Origin: Alphaproteobacteria bacterium
Lineage (GTDB): Bacteria; Pseudomonadota; Alphaproteobacteria; Rhizobiales; Hyphomicrobiaceae
Direction of reading: 5' to 3'
DNA: 23,104 nucleotides
Assembly: GCA_024279745.1 (NCBI GenBank)
Contig: JAJRRE010000331.1
Span: 1 to 23,104, forward strand
This document shows, piece by piece, positions 8,303-14,404 of this stretch. The notes below the pieces were generated by a model, which saw only the letters and a program-made list of their open reading frames with translations, did no database searches and had not been told where the DNA came from. Position numbers and translations under genes: made by a program. Position 1 is the stretch's first letter, and each line of letters begins with the position of its first letter.

Positions 8303-8645
8303 TGGCTCACGGCGCGCACCGGCGTTGAAAGTAACGCCTGCGCCTCCGCATGGGCGCCAAACGATTGGCGGGCGCGCGTTTGCGCGCCGTGGTGCCTGCC
8401 CGAAACAAACGAGTTCTATCACAGCTCCGTACCCTCGGTACCAGCACAGCTCTTACTATTTGGGCACAATGCGTCGCGCACTTTGCTTTTGTCGGCGCAG
8501 GTTGGAACGGAGTGGCGGCAAATTTGGAAGATTATTAGAACCATCCGACATCTCGATAAACACAGCGCCGACGGGCCGACCGGGCTGCACGGCAGCCCCG
8601 GGCCTTTGGCCCGCCCCACCGGAGCGCCTTTTCGCGCGTGAGGTA
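8303..8645. repeat. Multi-hairpin repeat, copy 4 (long form)
   Basis: The left end TGGCTCACGG (8303-8312) is followed by A (outer GGCGC/GCGCC, inner GGCGTT/AACGCC), B (CGCCAA/TTGGCG, loop ACGA) and C (GGCGCGC/GCGCGCC, loop GTTT). The spacer of about 190 bp matches the reverse complement of the copy 3 spacer in several blocks and carries a further inverted pair, GTCGGCGC and GCGCCGAC, about 70 bp apart. The right half has C' GGGCTGC/GCAGCCC, B' GGGCC/GGCCC and a short A' (GCGC/GCGC) ending in GTGAGGTA. The copy begins about 115 bp upstream of the gltX start. Confidence 0.78.
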
Positions 8646-8725
8646 TATGAATGCCGGGCGCGCGTTTGCGCGCCGTGGTGCCTGCCCGAAACAGTCGCGG
8701 AACTATCACTGCTCTGTGGTTCGTT
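8646..8725. repeat. Truncated multi-hairpin repeat copy
   Basis: Only a C hairpin (GGCGCGC/GCGCGCC, loop GTTT) and the start of a spacer (GTGGTGCCTGCCCGAAAC, as in copy 4) are present. The arrangement of a partial copy wedged between two full copies mirrors that at 1434-1482. Confidence 0.65.
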
Positions 8726-8967
8726 TGTCTCGCGGCTATTCCGAGCAAAGCTCGGGCCTGCGACGGCGCGCCAAACGATTGGCGGGCGAACATTGTTCGC
8801 CGTGGGGGATGATGGCAAAGAACTCAGTTCTCGCACAGCCGTGCCCTCGCAACTCCTGCGCAGCCCTCACCATTTGGGCACCCTGCGTCGCGGCTGCGAC
8901 CGGGCTGCAAACGCAGCCCCGCGACCCGTGTCGCGCCCCGCCGGAGGGCCACTTCGCCCGTGAGGCA
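8726..8967. repeat. Multi-hairpin repeat, copy 5
   Basis: The unit runs from TGTCTCGCGG (8726-8735) to CCCGTGAGGCA (ending 8967). Left half: A with inner CCGAGC/GCTCGG and outer GGC/GCC around a TATT bulge, B CGCCAA/TTGGCG with loop ACGA, and C GCGAAC/GTTCGC with loop ATT. Right half: C' GGGCTGC/GCAGCCC, B' GCGAC/GTCGC, and a short A' reduced to GGGC/GCCC. The spacer shares CAGCCCTCACCATTTGGGCAC with copy 1 apart from single-base changes. B matches copy 4 while C matches copy 2. Confidence 0.8.
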
Positions 8968-8980
8968 GATTAGAGTGCGC

Positions 8981-9029
8981 CCGCCGGAGGGCCCGGACAC
9001 TTTTCGTGTCCGATACGGCCCGCGAGGCA
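8981..9029. repeat. Isolated A hairpin of the multi-hairpin repeat
   Basis: A right-hand A module with outer GGGCC/GGCCC, bulge ATAC, inner CGGACAC/GTGTCCG and loop TTTTC, identical to that of copy 1, ends in CCGCGAGGCA. It stands alone just past copy 5. A further half module (CACCGCGAGAGAAATAAA) follows near 9062-9079 and resembles the sequence left of copy 3 at 6303-6315. Confidence 0.75.
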
Positions 9030-9089
9030 AATAGACAGTTCGCCCTGATAAAGAAAACAGCACCGCGAGAGAAATAAACCAAAACAATC

Positions 9090-9551
9090 TCAGCCGCGAT
9101 CAAGCCGCTGTATGGTCTTCATGATGGCCGCAACATCATTTGCATTACTGCTGGTGAAGGAGATGGCTTCGCCGTTGCGCATGGTAAAATCCAGCTGGAA
9201 ATATTCAATCTTTTTGGCAAAAATAACTTCCGACAGGCTCATCAAGGCAATAGCGCCAAGCAATCCAGCCGCGATCAGAAACTTCGGCTCCATAACTTCG
9301 TGCAATACCGGAATGACAAAAGCGCAAGCCAATAATCCGAAAAGTGCGAAATTGAAGAGCAAACCTTCATTGTCCCGCTCGGAAACTTTCTCCACGCTGT
9401 AGGAATATACCTCGTCCAATGCCAGCCACCGCTTACCCAGCCGCAATGCCGGGCGCCCATTGACATTGCCCAGCTGCCATAACGCGGCACTGACCGCTGA
9501 AGGCCCGGGCTGCTGTGCCAGGATCGATGAATGTGAGACGGCTGAAGTCAT
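9090..9551 (-). CDS. Small PH-like membrane protein, unknown function
   Basis: The frame extends to a TTG at 9596, but the ATG at 9551 (product MTSAVSHSS..., 153 residues) has a GAGA ribosome site about ten bases upstream and avoids a hairpin, so it is preferred. The product has an N-terminal beta-rich part (GNVNGRPALRLGKRWLALDE), two close membrane segments (LLFNFALFGLLACAFVIPVL and FLIAAGLLGAIALMSLSEVI) and a C-terminal beta-helix part ending IMKTIQRLD. Strand, membrane hairpin, strand and a final helix resemble small PH-like domain proteins such as the DUF6232 group, but the match is by architecture only. No function is proposed. It is divergent from the antiporter operon. Confidence 0.7.
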   Translation of the reverse strand: MTSAVSHSSILAQQPGPSAVSAALWQLGNVNGRPALRLGKRWLALDEVYSYSVEKVSERDNEGLLFNFALFGLLACAFVIPVLHEVMEPKFLIAAGLLGAIALMSLSEVIFAKKIEYFQLDFTMRNGEAISFTSSNANDVAAIMKTIQRLDRG

Positions 9552-9869
9552 GGACGGCTGATCTCGATGGCATTTTGGTTTGAGACCAAAATTCAAGATT
9601 CTGGCCTGTATTGAATAACTTAACCTTACGCAAAACTTATTGGCATTTGGTTTATGACGGACGGTTTTTTGCTAAAATCTATTAACCAATTCATCATCAA
9701 TCCGTCATTATGAGGCAATTTTGCCTCCTTGGCCCATTCAATGGGCTGTGCACAAGTTTTATATAAGACAATATGTGAAGATCCGCCGGCGCCGGAGTTG
9801 CGAGCCCATCTCCCCCAAAAAATCAAACTCCCGGCGTCCTGAATTGGTTGCAGCATTAAAATCGCTAGG

Positions 9870-9947
9870 CTAGTGTCCCGTTTCAGGAGTTCGCACATTA
9901 TTTGCGGCACCCACTAAAGCGAACTCATGAATCATAAGGGACACTAG
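9870..9947. repeat. CTAGTGT palindromic element 1
   Basis: The 78-bp element is bounded by a perfect 10-bp inverted repeat, CTAGTGTCCC (9870-9879) and GGGACACTAG (9938-9947). Inside it lies a second 8-bp pair, GAGTTCGC (9887-9894) and GCGAACTC (9919-9926). It looks like a small non-autonomous mobile element (MITE). The next element shares its ends and its design. Confidence 0.8.
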
Positions 9948-9960
9948 ATTCAATATCTTG

Positions 9961-10036
9961 CTAGTGTGATTCAGAACCGGAAATTCGCCCCCGAGGATGC
10001 CGATAAAATCAGCGAATTTCTGGTTCATCACACTAG
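9961..10036. repeat. CTAGTGT palindromic element 2
   Basis: The 76-bp element is bounded by CTAGTGTGAT (9961-9970) and ATCACACTAG (10027-10036). The inner arms GAACC-G-GAAATTCGC (9974-9988) and GCGAATTTC-T-GGTTC (10012-10026) pair with one G/T position, so nearly the whole element folds into one hairpin. It starts 13 bp after element 1 and ends 50 bp before mrpE. Confidence 0.8.
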
Positions 10037-10074
10037 GTTGTGCGCGATCTAGTGCATTGGTACAATTATTTGCA

Positions 10075-10078
10075 GGAG
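10075..10078 (+). promoter_or_regulatory. Ribosome binding site of mrpE
   Basis: GGAG lies seven bases before the ATG at 10086 and supports this start for the first gene of the operon. Confidence 0.7.
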
Positions 10079-10085
10079 CGGACGC

Positions 10086-10595
10086 ATGCGGGCGCTAAGT
10101 CTGGCGATCTTCTTATTCGCCTTCTGGCTGGCTTTGTCCGGTCACTATACGCCGTTTTTGCTGGCCACTGGCGTGATCATGGCAATTGCCTGCGCACTAT
10201 TAGCTGCAAGAATGCATATTCTGGACGCTGAAGGCCACCCCGTACATCTGCTGAGCAAGGGCGTGTTGAGTTATTTTCTCTGGCTGGGATGGGAAATTGT
10301 GAAATCCGCCTGGAGCGTAACCAAGATCATCCTCAATCCTCGATTGCCAATCTCACCCACCATGACCCGGATCAAGACCAGCCAGAAAACTTCGGTCGGG
10401 GTGACTGTCTTTGCCAATTCGATTACGCTGACGCCTGGCACGATCACGGTTGGTGTTGAGAGCGCTGGCAGCACTAGCGGCAGTAGTAGTGGCGGCCACG
10501 ATATACTGACGGTTCATGCCCTGCAAAGGGAAGGCGCCCAGGATTTAGAAGGCGGCGCTATGGATGCGCGCGTCGCCCGGTTCGAGGATGCGTGA
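10086..10595 (+). CDS. mrpE: Na+/H+ antiporter subunit E
   Basis: MrpE (MnhE, MbhA-like) is a small membrane subunit of multi-subunit cation/proton antiporters and is needed for complex assembly. The 169-residue product has two N-terminal membrane segments (about 3-17 and 22-41), the family motif LSYFLWLGWEIVKSAWSV (61-78) and the conserved segment ANSITLTPGTITV (110-122) in the cytoplasmic domain. A glycine- and serine-rich insertion (about 127-137) interrupts the domain right after this motif and is unusual for the family. It opens the operon and its end meets the start of mrpF. Confidence 0.93.
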   Translation: MRALSLAIFLFAFWLALSGHYTPFLLATGVIMAIACALLAARMHILDAEGHPVHLLSKGVLSYFLWLGWEIVKSAWSVTKIILNPRLPISPTMTRIKTSQKTSVGVTVFANSITLTPGTITVGVESAGSTSGSSSGGHDILTVHALQREGAQDLEGGAMDARVARFEDA

Positions 10596-10599
10596 GCCC

Positions 10600-10980
10600 A
10601 TGACCTTTGCTTCGATTGAACCCATGTTTGCCGTAGCGGCCATCGCCGTTCTCATCTCACTAGCGCTGGCGGTGTTCCGCGCGATTCTAGGGCCAACCAT
10701 GTTCGACCGGGTGCTGGCGGGAAACTCGGTTGGGTCGATGGCGATCTTGCTGCTGTCCGTCGTCGGCTTTTTAACCGGGCGGCCCGAATGGCTCGATCTG
10801 GCGCTGACTTACGGCCTTTTAAACCTGGTCGGCACGCTGGCGGTTTTGAAATTCTTCCGGCACGGCGATCTGGCTCATGATGCGCGGGCGCCCGATATGG
10901 GATTGGCGCCCGATCCTGTGCTGGCTGAAGATGTCGCACTGGCCGGGGATACACCGCCGATCAAAGAGGGGGGCTCATAA
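10600..10980 (+). CDS. mrpF: Na+/H+ antiporter subunit F
   Basis: MrpF (MnhF) is a three-segment membrane subunit of the antiporter. Membrane helices lie at about 8-28, 43-59 and 66-86; the family motif GPTMFDRVLAGN is at 31-42 and YGLLNLVGTLAVLKF near 71-85. The C-terminal tail of about 40 residues is acidic. The frame opens at 10564, but starting there would overlap mrpE by 32 bases; ATG at 10588 or 10600 fits better. I use 10600 because its product begins right before the first helix, with GAGG at 10584-10587 upstream. The stop overlaps the next start (TAATG). Confidence 0.9.
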   Translation: MTFASIEPMFAVAAIAVLISLALAVFRAILGPTMFDRVLAGNSVGSMAILLLSVVGFLTGRPEWLDLALTYGLLNLVGTLAVLKFFRHGDLAHDARAPDMGLAPDPVLAEDVALAGDTPPIKEGGS

Positions 10981-11465
10981 TGGGGGACATTCTAAGCCCT
11001 GCACTTTTGGGCGATCTGAAACATTATGCCAGCTGGCTGTTCATTGGGCTGGGCTCATTCTTCACGCTGGTCGGCGCTATCGGCCTTATGCGGATGCCCG
11101 ATGTGTTCACGCGGATGCATGCCACGTCGGTTTCCGATACGCTCGGCGCCGGCTTTTTGATATTGGGGCTGATATTGCAGGCGGGCTTGACGCTTGTCAC
11201 CTTGAAACTCGTTTTCATTTTGGGGCTGCTCTTCATGACCGGACCGGTCGCCGCCCATGCGCTGGCACAAGCGGCCCTGCACGCCGGGACAAAGCCGCTA
11301 TTATCCGAAGATCGCCTGGACCGTGATCTGGGTGCTGGTGCAGATTTTGAATCTGCTGCTGGCACGCTTGATGATGATATGGCTCCAGACCAAACGGGCG
11401 ACAACTCAAACGCTAATGGCAAGTCCGCCAAGACCACGGCCAAACCAAAAGGAAGCTCGTCATAG
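10980..11465 (+). CDS. mrpG: Na+/H+ antiporter subunit G
   Basis: MrpG (MnhG) is a small membrane subunit with three helices. The signature GLMRMPDVFTRMHATSVSDTLG sits at about 35-56 between helix 1 (19-37) and helix 2 (57-73); helix 3 is at about 76-97. The last 55-60 residues are hydrophilic, rich in Asp, Asn, Lys and Ser, and make this protein (161 residues) longer than typical MrpG (about 110-120). The start codon overlaps the stop of mrpF by one base, suggesting translational coupling. Confidence 0.93.
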   Translation: MGDILSPALLGDLKHYASWLFIGLGSFFTLVGAIGLMRMPDVFTRMHATSVSDTLGAGFLILGLILQAGLTLVTLKLVFILGLLFMTGPVAAHALAQAALHAGTKPLLSEDRLDRDLGAGADFESAAGTLDDDMAPDQTGDNSNANGKSAKTTAKPKGSSS

Positions 11466-11479
11466 AAGCCTATATCAAT

Positions 11480-12091
11480 ATGATCCTGCTGACCTTGCTG
11501 GCAGCAGTGACCATCGCCATTATACAGCAGCGCGAATTGTTTGGCGTCGTTGTGCTGTCCGGCGTCTATTCGTTCTTGATGGCCTCGGTCATGATCGTGC
11601 TCGATGCGGTCGACGTCGCCATGACCGAAGCCAGCGTCGGCGCCGGCATTTCAACTGTGCTGCTATTGGCGACCTTGCATCTGACCAAGGCACGCGAATC
11701 GCGGCGGCTGCAACGCCCCTATATACCACTGGCCGTGGCGCTGATTACCGGCGCCGCACTGGTTTGGGGAACGCAAGGAATGCCCAAATTCGGCGCCGCC
11801 AATACGCCCATGCACACCCATGTCGCACCGCGCTACCTCAAGGACAGCCTGCCGGTTATGGGCGTCCCGAATGTCGTCACTACTGTGCTTGCCAATTATC
11901 GCGGCTTTGACACTTTTGGCGAAGTAACTGTCGTCCTTACAGCAGGACTTGGCGTTATGATATTGCTGCGCGGGCGCCGTAAGAGCAAAAAGAAAAAGCC
12001 CAAGGGCAAGGACAAAAACAAGGCTAAAGGCGCTAAATCAAAAACATCGCCAGCCCAAACGACGACGGCCAGCCGCGCGGAGGGAGCCTGA
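11480..12091 (+). CDS. MrpA C-terminal-like subunit (MbhD/MbhE type, DUF4040)
   Basis: The 203-residue protein corresponds to the last part of classic MrpA, here as a separate gene. Residues 1-68 form the MbhD-like (DUF4040) unit with LDAVDVAMTEASVGAG (41-56), which includes conserved acidic residues near the ion path. Residues about 82-97 form a helix, and 130-163 carry the MbhE-like end with NVVTTVLANYRGFDTFGEVTV. The tail from 164 is extremely lysine-rich, then Thr/Ser/Ala-rich, and should lie in the cytoplasm. No NuoL-like N-terminal part of MrpA precedes it. The gene starts 14 bases after mrpG and its stop overlaps the start of mrpB. Confidence 0.88.
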   Translation: MILLTLLAAVTIAIIQQRELFGVVVLSGVYSFLMASVMIVLDAVDVAMTEASVGAGISTVLLLATLHLTKARESRRLQRPYIPLAVALITGAALVWGTQGMPKFGAANTPMHTHVAPRYLKDSLPVMGVPNVVTTVLANYRGFDTFGEVTVVLTAGLGVMILLRGRRKSKKKKPKGKDKNKAKGAKSKTSPAQTTTASRAEGA

Positions 12092-12507
12092 TGAAGCTAG
12101 ATGTCATCTTGCGCGTTACTACAAAATTCATGCTGCCGTTTATTGTGCTGTTTGCGCTTTACGTGCATTTTCATGGTGATTACGGCCCCGGCGGCGGCTT
12201 TCAGGCGGGCGTGATTTCGGCGGCCGCGTTCATTCTCTATGCGCTTGTGTTCGGTATTGAGGCCACGCAGCGCGTGGTGCCGCAGCGGCTGCTTGAAGTT
12301 CTAATGCCGCTGGGCGTGCTGATCTACGCCGCTGCCGGTCTTCCCGCGATGGTGCTGGGCAAGACCTTTCTCGACTATTCCGTCCTCGCTCACGACGTCA
12401 AACACGCCCATGAGTGGGGCATCTTTATTGTTGAATCGGGTGTGCTGATCACGGTAGCCAGCACCATGCTGGCTATCTTTTATGCCTTTGTAGAACGGGG
12501 ACGCTAA
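12091..12507 (+). CDS. mrpB: Na+/H+ antiporter subunit B
   Basis: MrpB (MnhB, MbhF-like) is a four-helix membrane subunit. The product of 138 residues has helices at about 13-27, 38-55, 67-86 and 108-133, and the hallmark loop HGDYGPGGGFQAG (28-40) after the first helix. Its length and motifs are as expected. The start overlaps the previous stop by one base (TGATG) and its own stop overlaps the mrpC start (TAATG). Confidence 0.92.
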   Translation: MKLDVILRVTTKFMLPFIVLFALYVHFHGDYGPGGGFQAGVISAAAFILYALVFGIEATQRVVPQRLLEVLMPLGVLIYAAAGLPAMVLGKTFLDYSVLAHDVKHAHEWGIFIVESGVLITVASTMLAIFYAFVERGR

Positions 12508-12872
12508 TGCAGGCGCTGCAATCACTGGCCGATAACTACAATTATTTCATCACCATTTTTCTGATGGTGTCGGGACTGTATATCGTTATCGCGCGCGGCA
12601 ATATGATCAAGAAGCTGATCGGGCTCGCCATGTTCCAGTCCTCGGTTTATCTGCTGTATCTGTCGCCGGGCAAGATCGTCGGCGGCACCGCGCCGGTCCT
12701 TGACCCCGCCTTTACGGTTTATTCCAATCCGCTGCCGCATGTGTTGATGCTCACGGCGATTGTGGTCGGGGTTGCAACTTTGGCGCTCGGGCTGGCGCTC
12801 ACCGTGCGCATTTATGAGGCTTACGGCACGGTCAATGAAGATCAGATCTTTGCGCGGGATAACAAGAAATGA
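12507..12872 (+). CDS. mrpC: Na+/H+ antiporter subunit C
   Basis: MrpC (MnhC) is related to NuoK of complex I. Three helices are visible at about 13-28, 34-52 and 81-102. The conserved sequence NPLPHVLMLTAIVVGVA (74-90) corresponds to the family motif DPLPQALVLTAIVIGFA. The short hydrophilic end reads EAYGTVNEDQIF. The 121 residues match the family. It overlaps the following gene by four bases (ATGA). Confidence 0.94.
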   Translation: MQALQSLADNYNYFITIFLMVSGLYIVIARGNMIKKLIGLAMFQSSVYLLYLSPGKIVGGTAPVLDPAFTVYSNPLPHVLMLTAIVVGVATLALGLALTVRIYEAYGTVNEDQIFARDNKK

Positions 12873-14404
12873 GCGTGCTTGCAGCGGCGGCGACCGCGCC
12901 CTCCTTTGCCTTCGTCATTGGCGATCATTTACCGATCCTGCAGGTTATTGTGCCGCTGCTTGGCGCGGTCCTGTGCGCTCTCACCCGGCGCGGGAGCTTT
13001 GCCTTTGCCATTGCCGCATTGGTTAGCTGGTCGCTGCTTGGCGTTGCCATCATGCTGCTGTGGCAGGTGCTTGGCGCAGCCGCGCCGATTACCTATTACA
13101 TTGGTGGCTGGGCGCCGCCCTGGGGGATTGAATATCGCGTCGATGCGCTCAACGCCTTTATCCTGGTGCTGGTCGCCGGCGTTGGCGCCATCACAATTCC
13201 CTTCGCTTACCGCACCGTCGGCAAAGAAATCGACGAAGATAAACAGTCTTGGTTTTATGCGCTGTTCTTGCTATGCCTGAGCGGCCTGATGGGCATGGCG
13301 GTAACCGGCGACGCTTTCAATATCTTTGTCTTCATGGAAGTATCGTCCCTGTCCGCCTATGCGCTGATCGCCATGGGCTCCGACCGGCGGGCGCTCCTCG
13401 CCGCTTACCAATATCTGATCATGGGCACCATTGGCGCCACCTTCTATGTCATCGGCATCGGCCTGCTTTATGTCGTCACCGGCACGCTCAATCTGGCGGA
13501 TCTGGCGACGCGCATCGGCCCGGCGTTCGGCACAGCCCCGCAACCCATCCTGGCAGCACTGGCGTTTATTGTCGTCGGCATATCGCTTAAACTGGCGCTG
13601 TTCCCACTGCATTTGTGGCTGCCCAACGCCTATGCCTTCGCGCCCACATTCGTCACCACCTTTCTCGCCGCCACCGCTACCAAGGTCGCAGTTTATATAT
13701 TGTTGCGGCTGTATTTCACGGTATTTGGCGGCGCCATTAGCCTCAGTGACCTGCCGATTGCCGAAGTCCTGCTGATGCTCTCGATTGCCGCGATGTTTAT
13801 CGCCTCCATCCTCGCCGTTTATGAAGACAGTGTTGAGCGCATGCTGGCATATTCGTCCGTGGCGCAAATCGGCTGCATCACATTAGGCATGGCAATCGCC
13901 ACCCGCGCCGGGCTGACGGGATCAATCGTGCATCTGCTTAATCATGCGGTGATGAAGGCGACATTGTTCATGGCCATCGGTGCTGTGGTCTACCGGGTCG
14001 GCACATCATGCATGAGCGAGCTGGCGGGCATCGGGCGCAAAATGCCGCTGACCATGGGGCTGTTCGTGGTCGCCGGGTTATCGATTATCGGCGTCCCGGG
14101 CACAGCCGGTTTTATTTCCAAATGGCAACTGGGGATCGGCGCCGTCGATGCCGGGCTGTGGCCGCTGGTATTTGTGCTGGTCGGCAGCTCGCTCATTGCG
14201 GTGATCTACATTGGTAAGGTGGTCGAAGTCGCATATTTCCGTGAGCCGGGCGACAATCTTGCCGACGCCCGCGATCCGCCCGCCTCAATGCTGATCCCGA
14301 TGGCGCTGCTCGGCGCTGCCACCATCTATTTTGGTCTTGATACCACCTGGTCGGCGCAAATTGCCGATACCGCCGCGCAAATTCTAATCGGGGGGCTGAA
14401 ATGA
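12869..14404 (+). CDS. mrpD: Proton-channel antiporter subunit D, first copy (NuoN/MrpD type)
   Basis: This NuoM/N-type membrane subunit carries one of the ion half-channels. The 511 residues have about 14 helices. The key residues of the family are in place: the helix-5 glutamate in FNIFVFMEVSSLSAY (Glu157), the helix-7 lysine in ISLKLALFPLHLWLPNAYAFAP (Lys241) and the helix-8 lysine in TKVAVYILL (Lys272); a later lysine sits in LLNHAVMKATLFMAIG. It should therefore be active in proton or sodium transfer. It is co-translated with its neighbours through four-base overlaps on both sides. By position it matches MbhH/MrpD. Confidence 0.92.
   Translation: MSVLAAAATAPSFAFVIGDHLPILQVIVPLLGAVLCALTRRGSFAFAIAALVSWSLLGVAIMLLWQVLGAAAPITYYIGGWAPPWGIEYRVDALNAFILVLVAGVGAITIPFAYRTVGKEIDEDKQSWFYALFLLCLSGLMGMAVTGDAFNIFVFMEVSSLSAYALIAMGSDRRALLAAYQYLIMGTIGATFYVIGIGLLYVVTGTLNLADLATRIGPAFGTAPQPILAALAFIVVGISLKLALFPLHLWLPNAYAFAPTFVTTFLAATATKVAVYILLRLYFTVFGGAISLSDLPIAEVLLMLSIAAMFIASILAVYEDSVERMLAYSSVAQIGCITLGMAIATRAGLTGSIVHLLNHAVMKATLFMAIGAVVYRVGTSCMSELAGIGRKMPLTMGLFVVAGLSIIGVPGTAGFISKWQLGIGAVDAGLWPLVFVLVGSSLIAVIYIGKVVEVAYFREPGDNLADARDPPASMLIPMALLGAATIYFGLDTTWSAQIADTAAQILIGGLK

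Larger units (their letters stand above)
9552..10085. other. Hairpin-rich non-coding stretch before the antiporter operon
   Basis: The stretch contains, in order: ATTTTGGT/ACCAAAAT (9572-9592), ATGACGGA/TCCGTCAT (9654-9661/9701-9708), GAGGCAA/TTGCCTC (9712-9727), GCCCATT/AATGGGC (9732-9746), CGCCGGAGTT with AACT-C-CCGGCG (9790-9799/9826-9836), and then the two CTAGTGT elements. It must hold the promoters of the small membrane protein and of the antiporter operon, but no boxes could be named with confidence. No gene was recognised. Confidence 0.55.

Noticed and set aside
8325..8963. Plus-strand reading frame of 212 codons
   Set aside because: It lies entirely in hairpin repeat copies 4 and 5 and repeats their translation.
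1164..9029. Retron, group II intron or integron attC array
   Set aside because: No reverse transcriptase or integrase gene is in the window, and the hairpin order does not fit attC sites.
13271..13867. Minus-strand frame of 198 codons inside mrpD
   Set aside because: It is antisense to a clearly conserved membrane protein gene and has the His/Gln/Arg-rich composition of a shadow frame.
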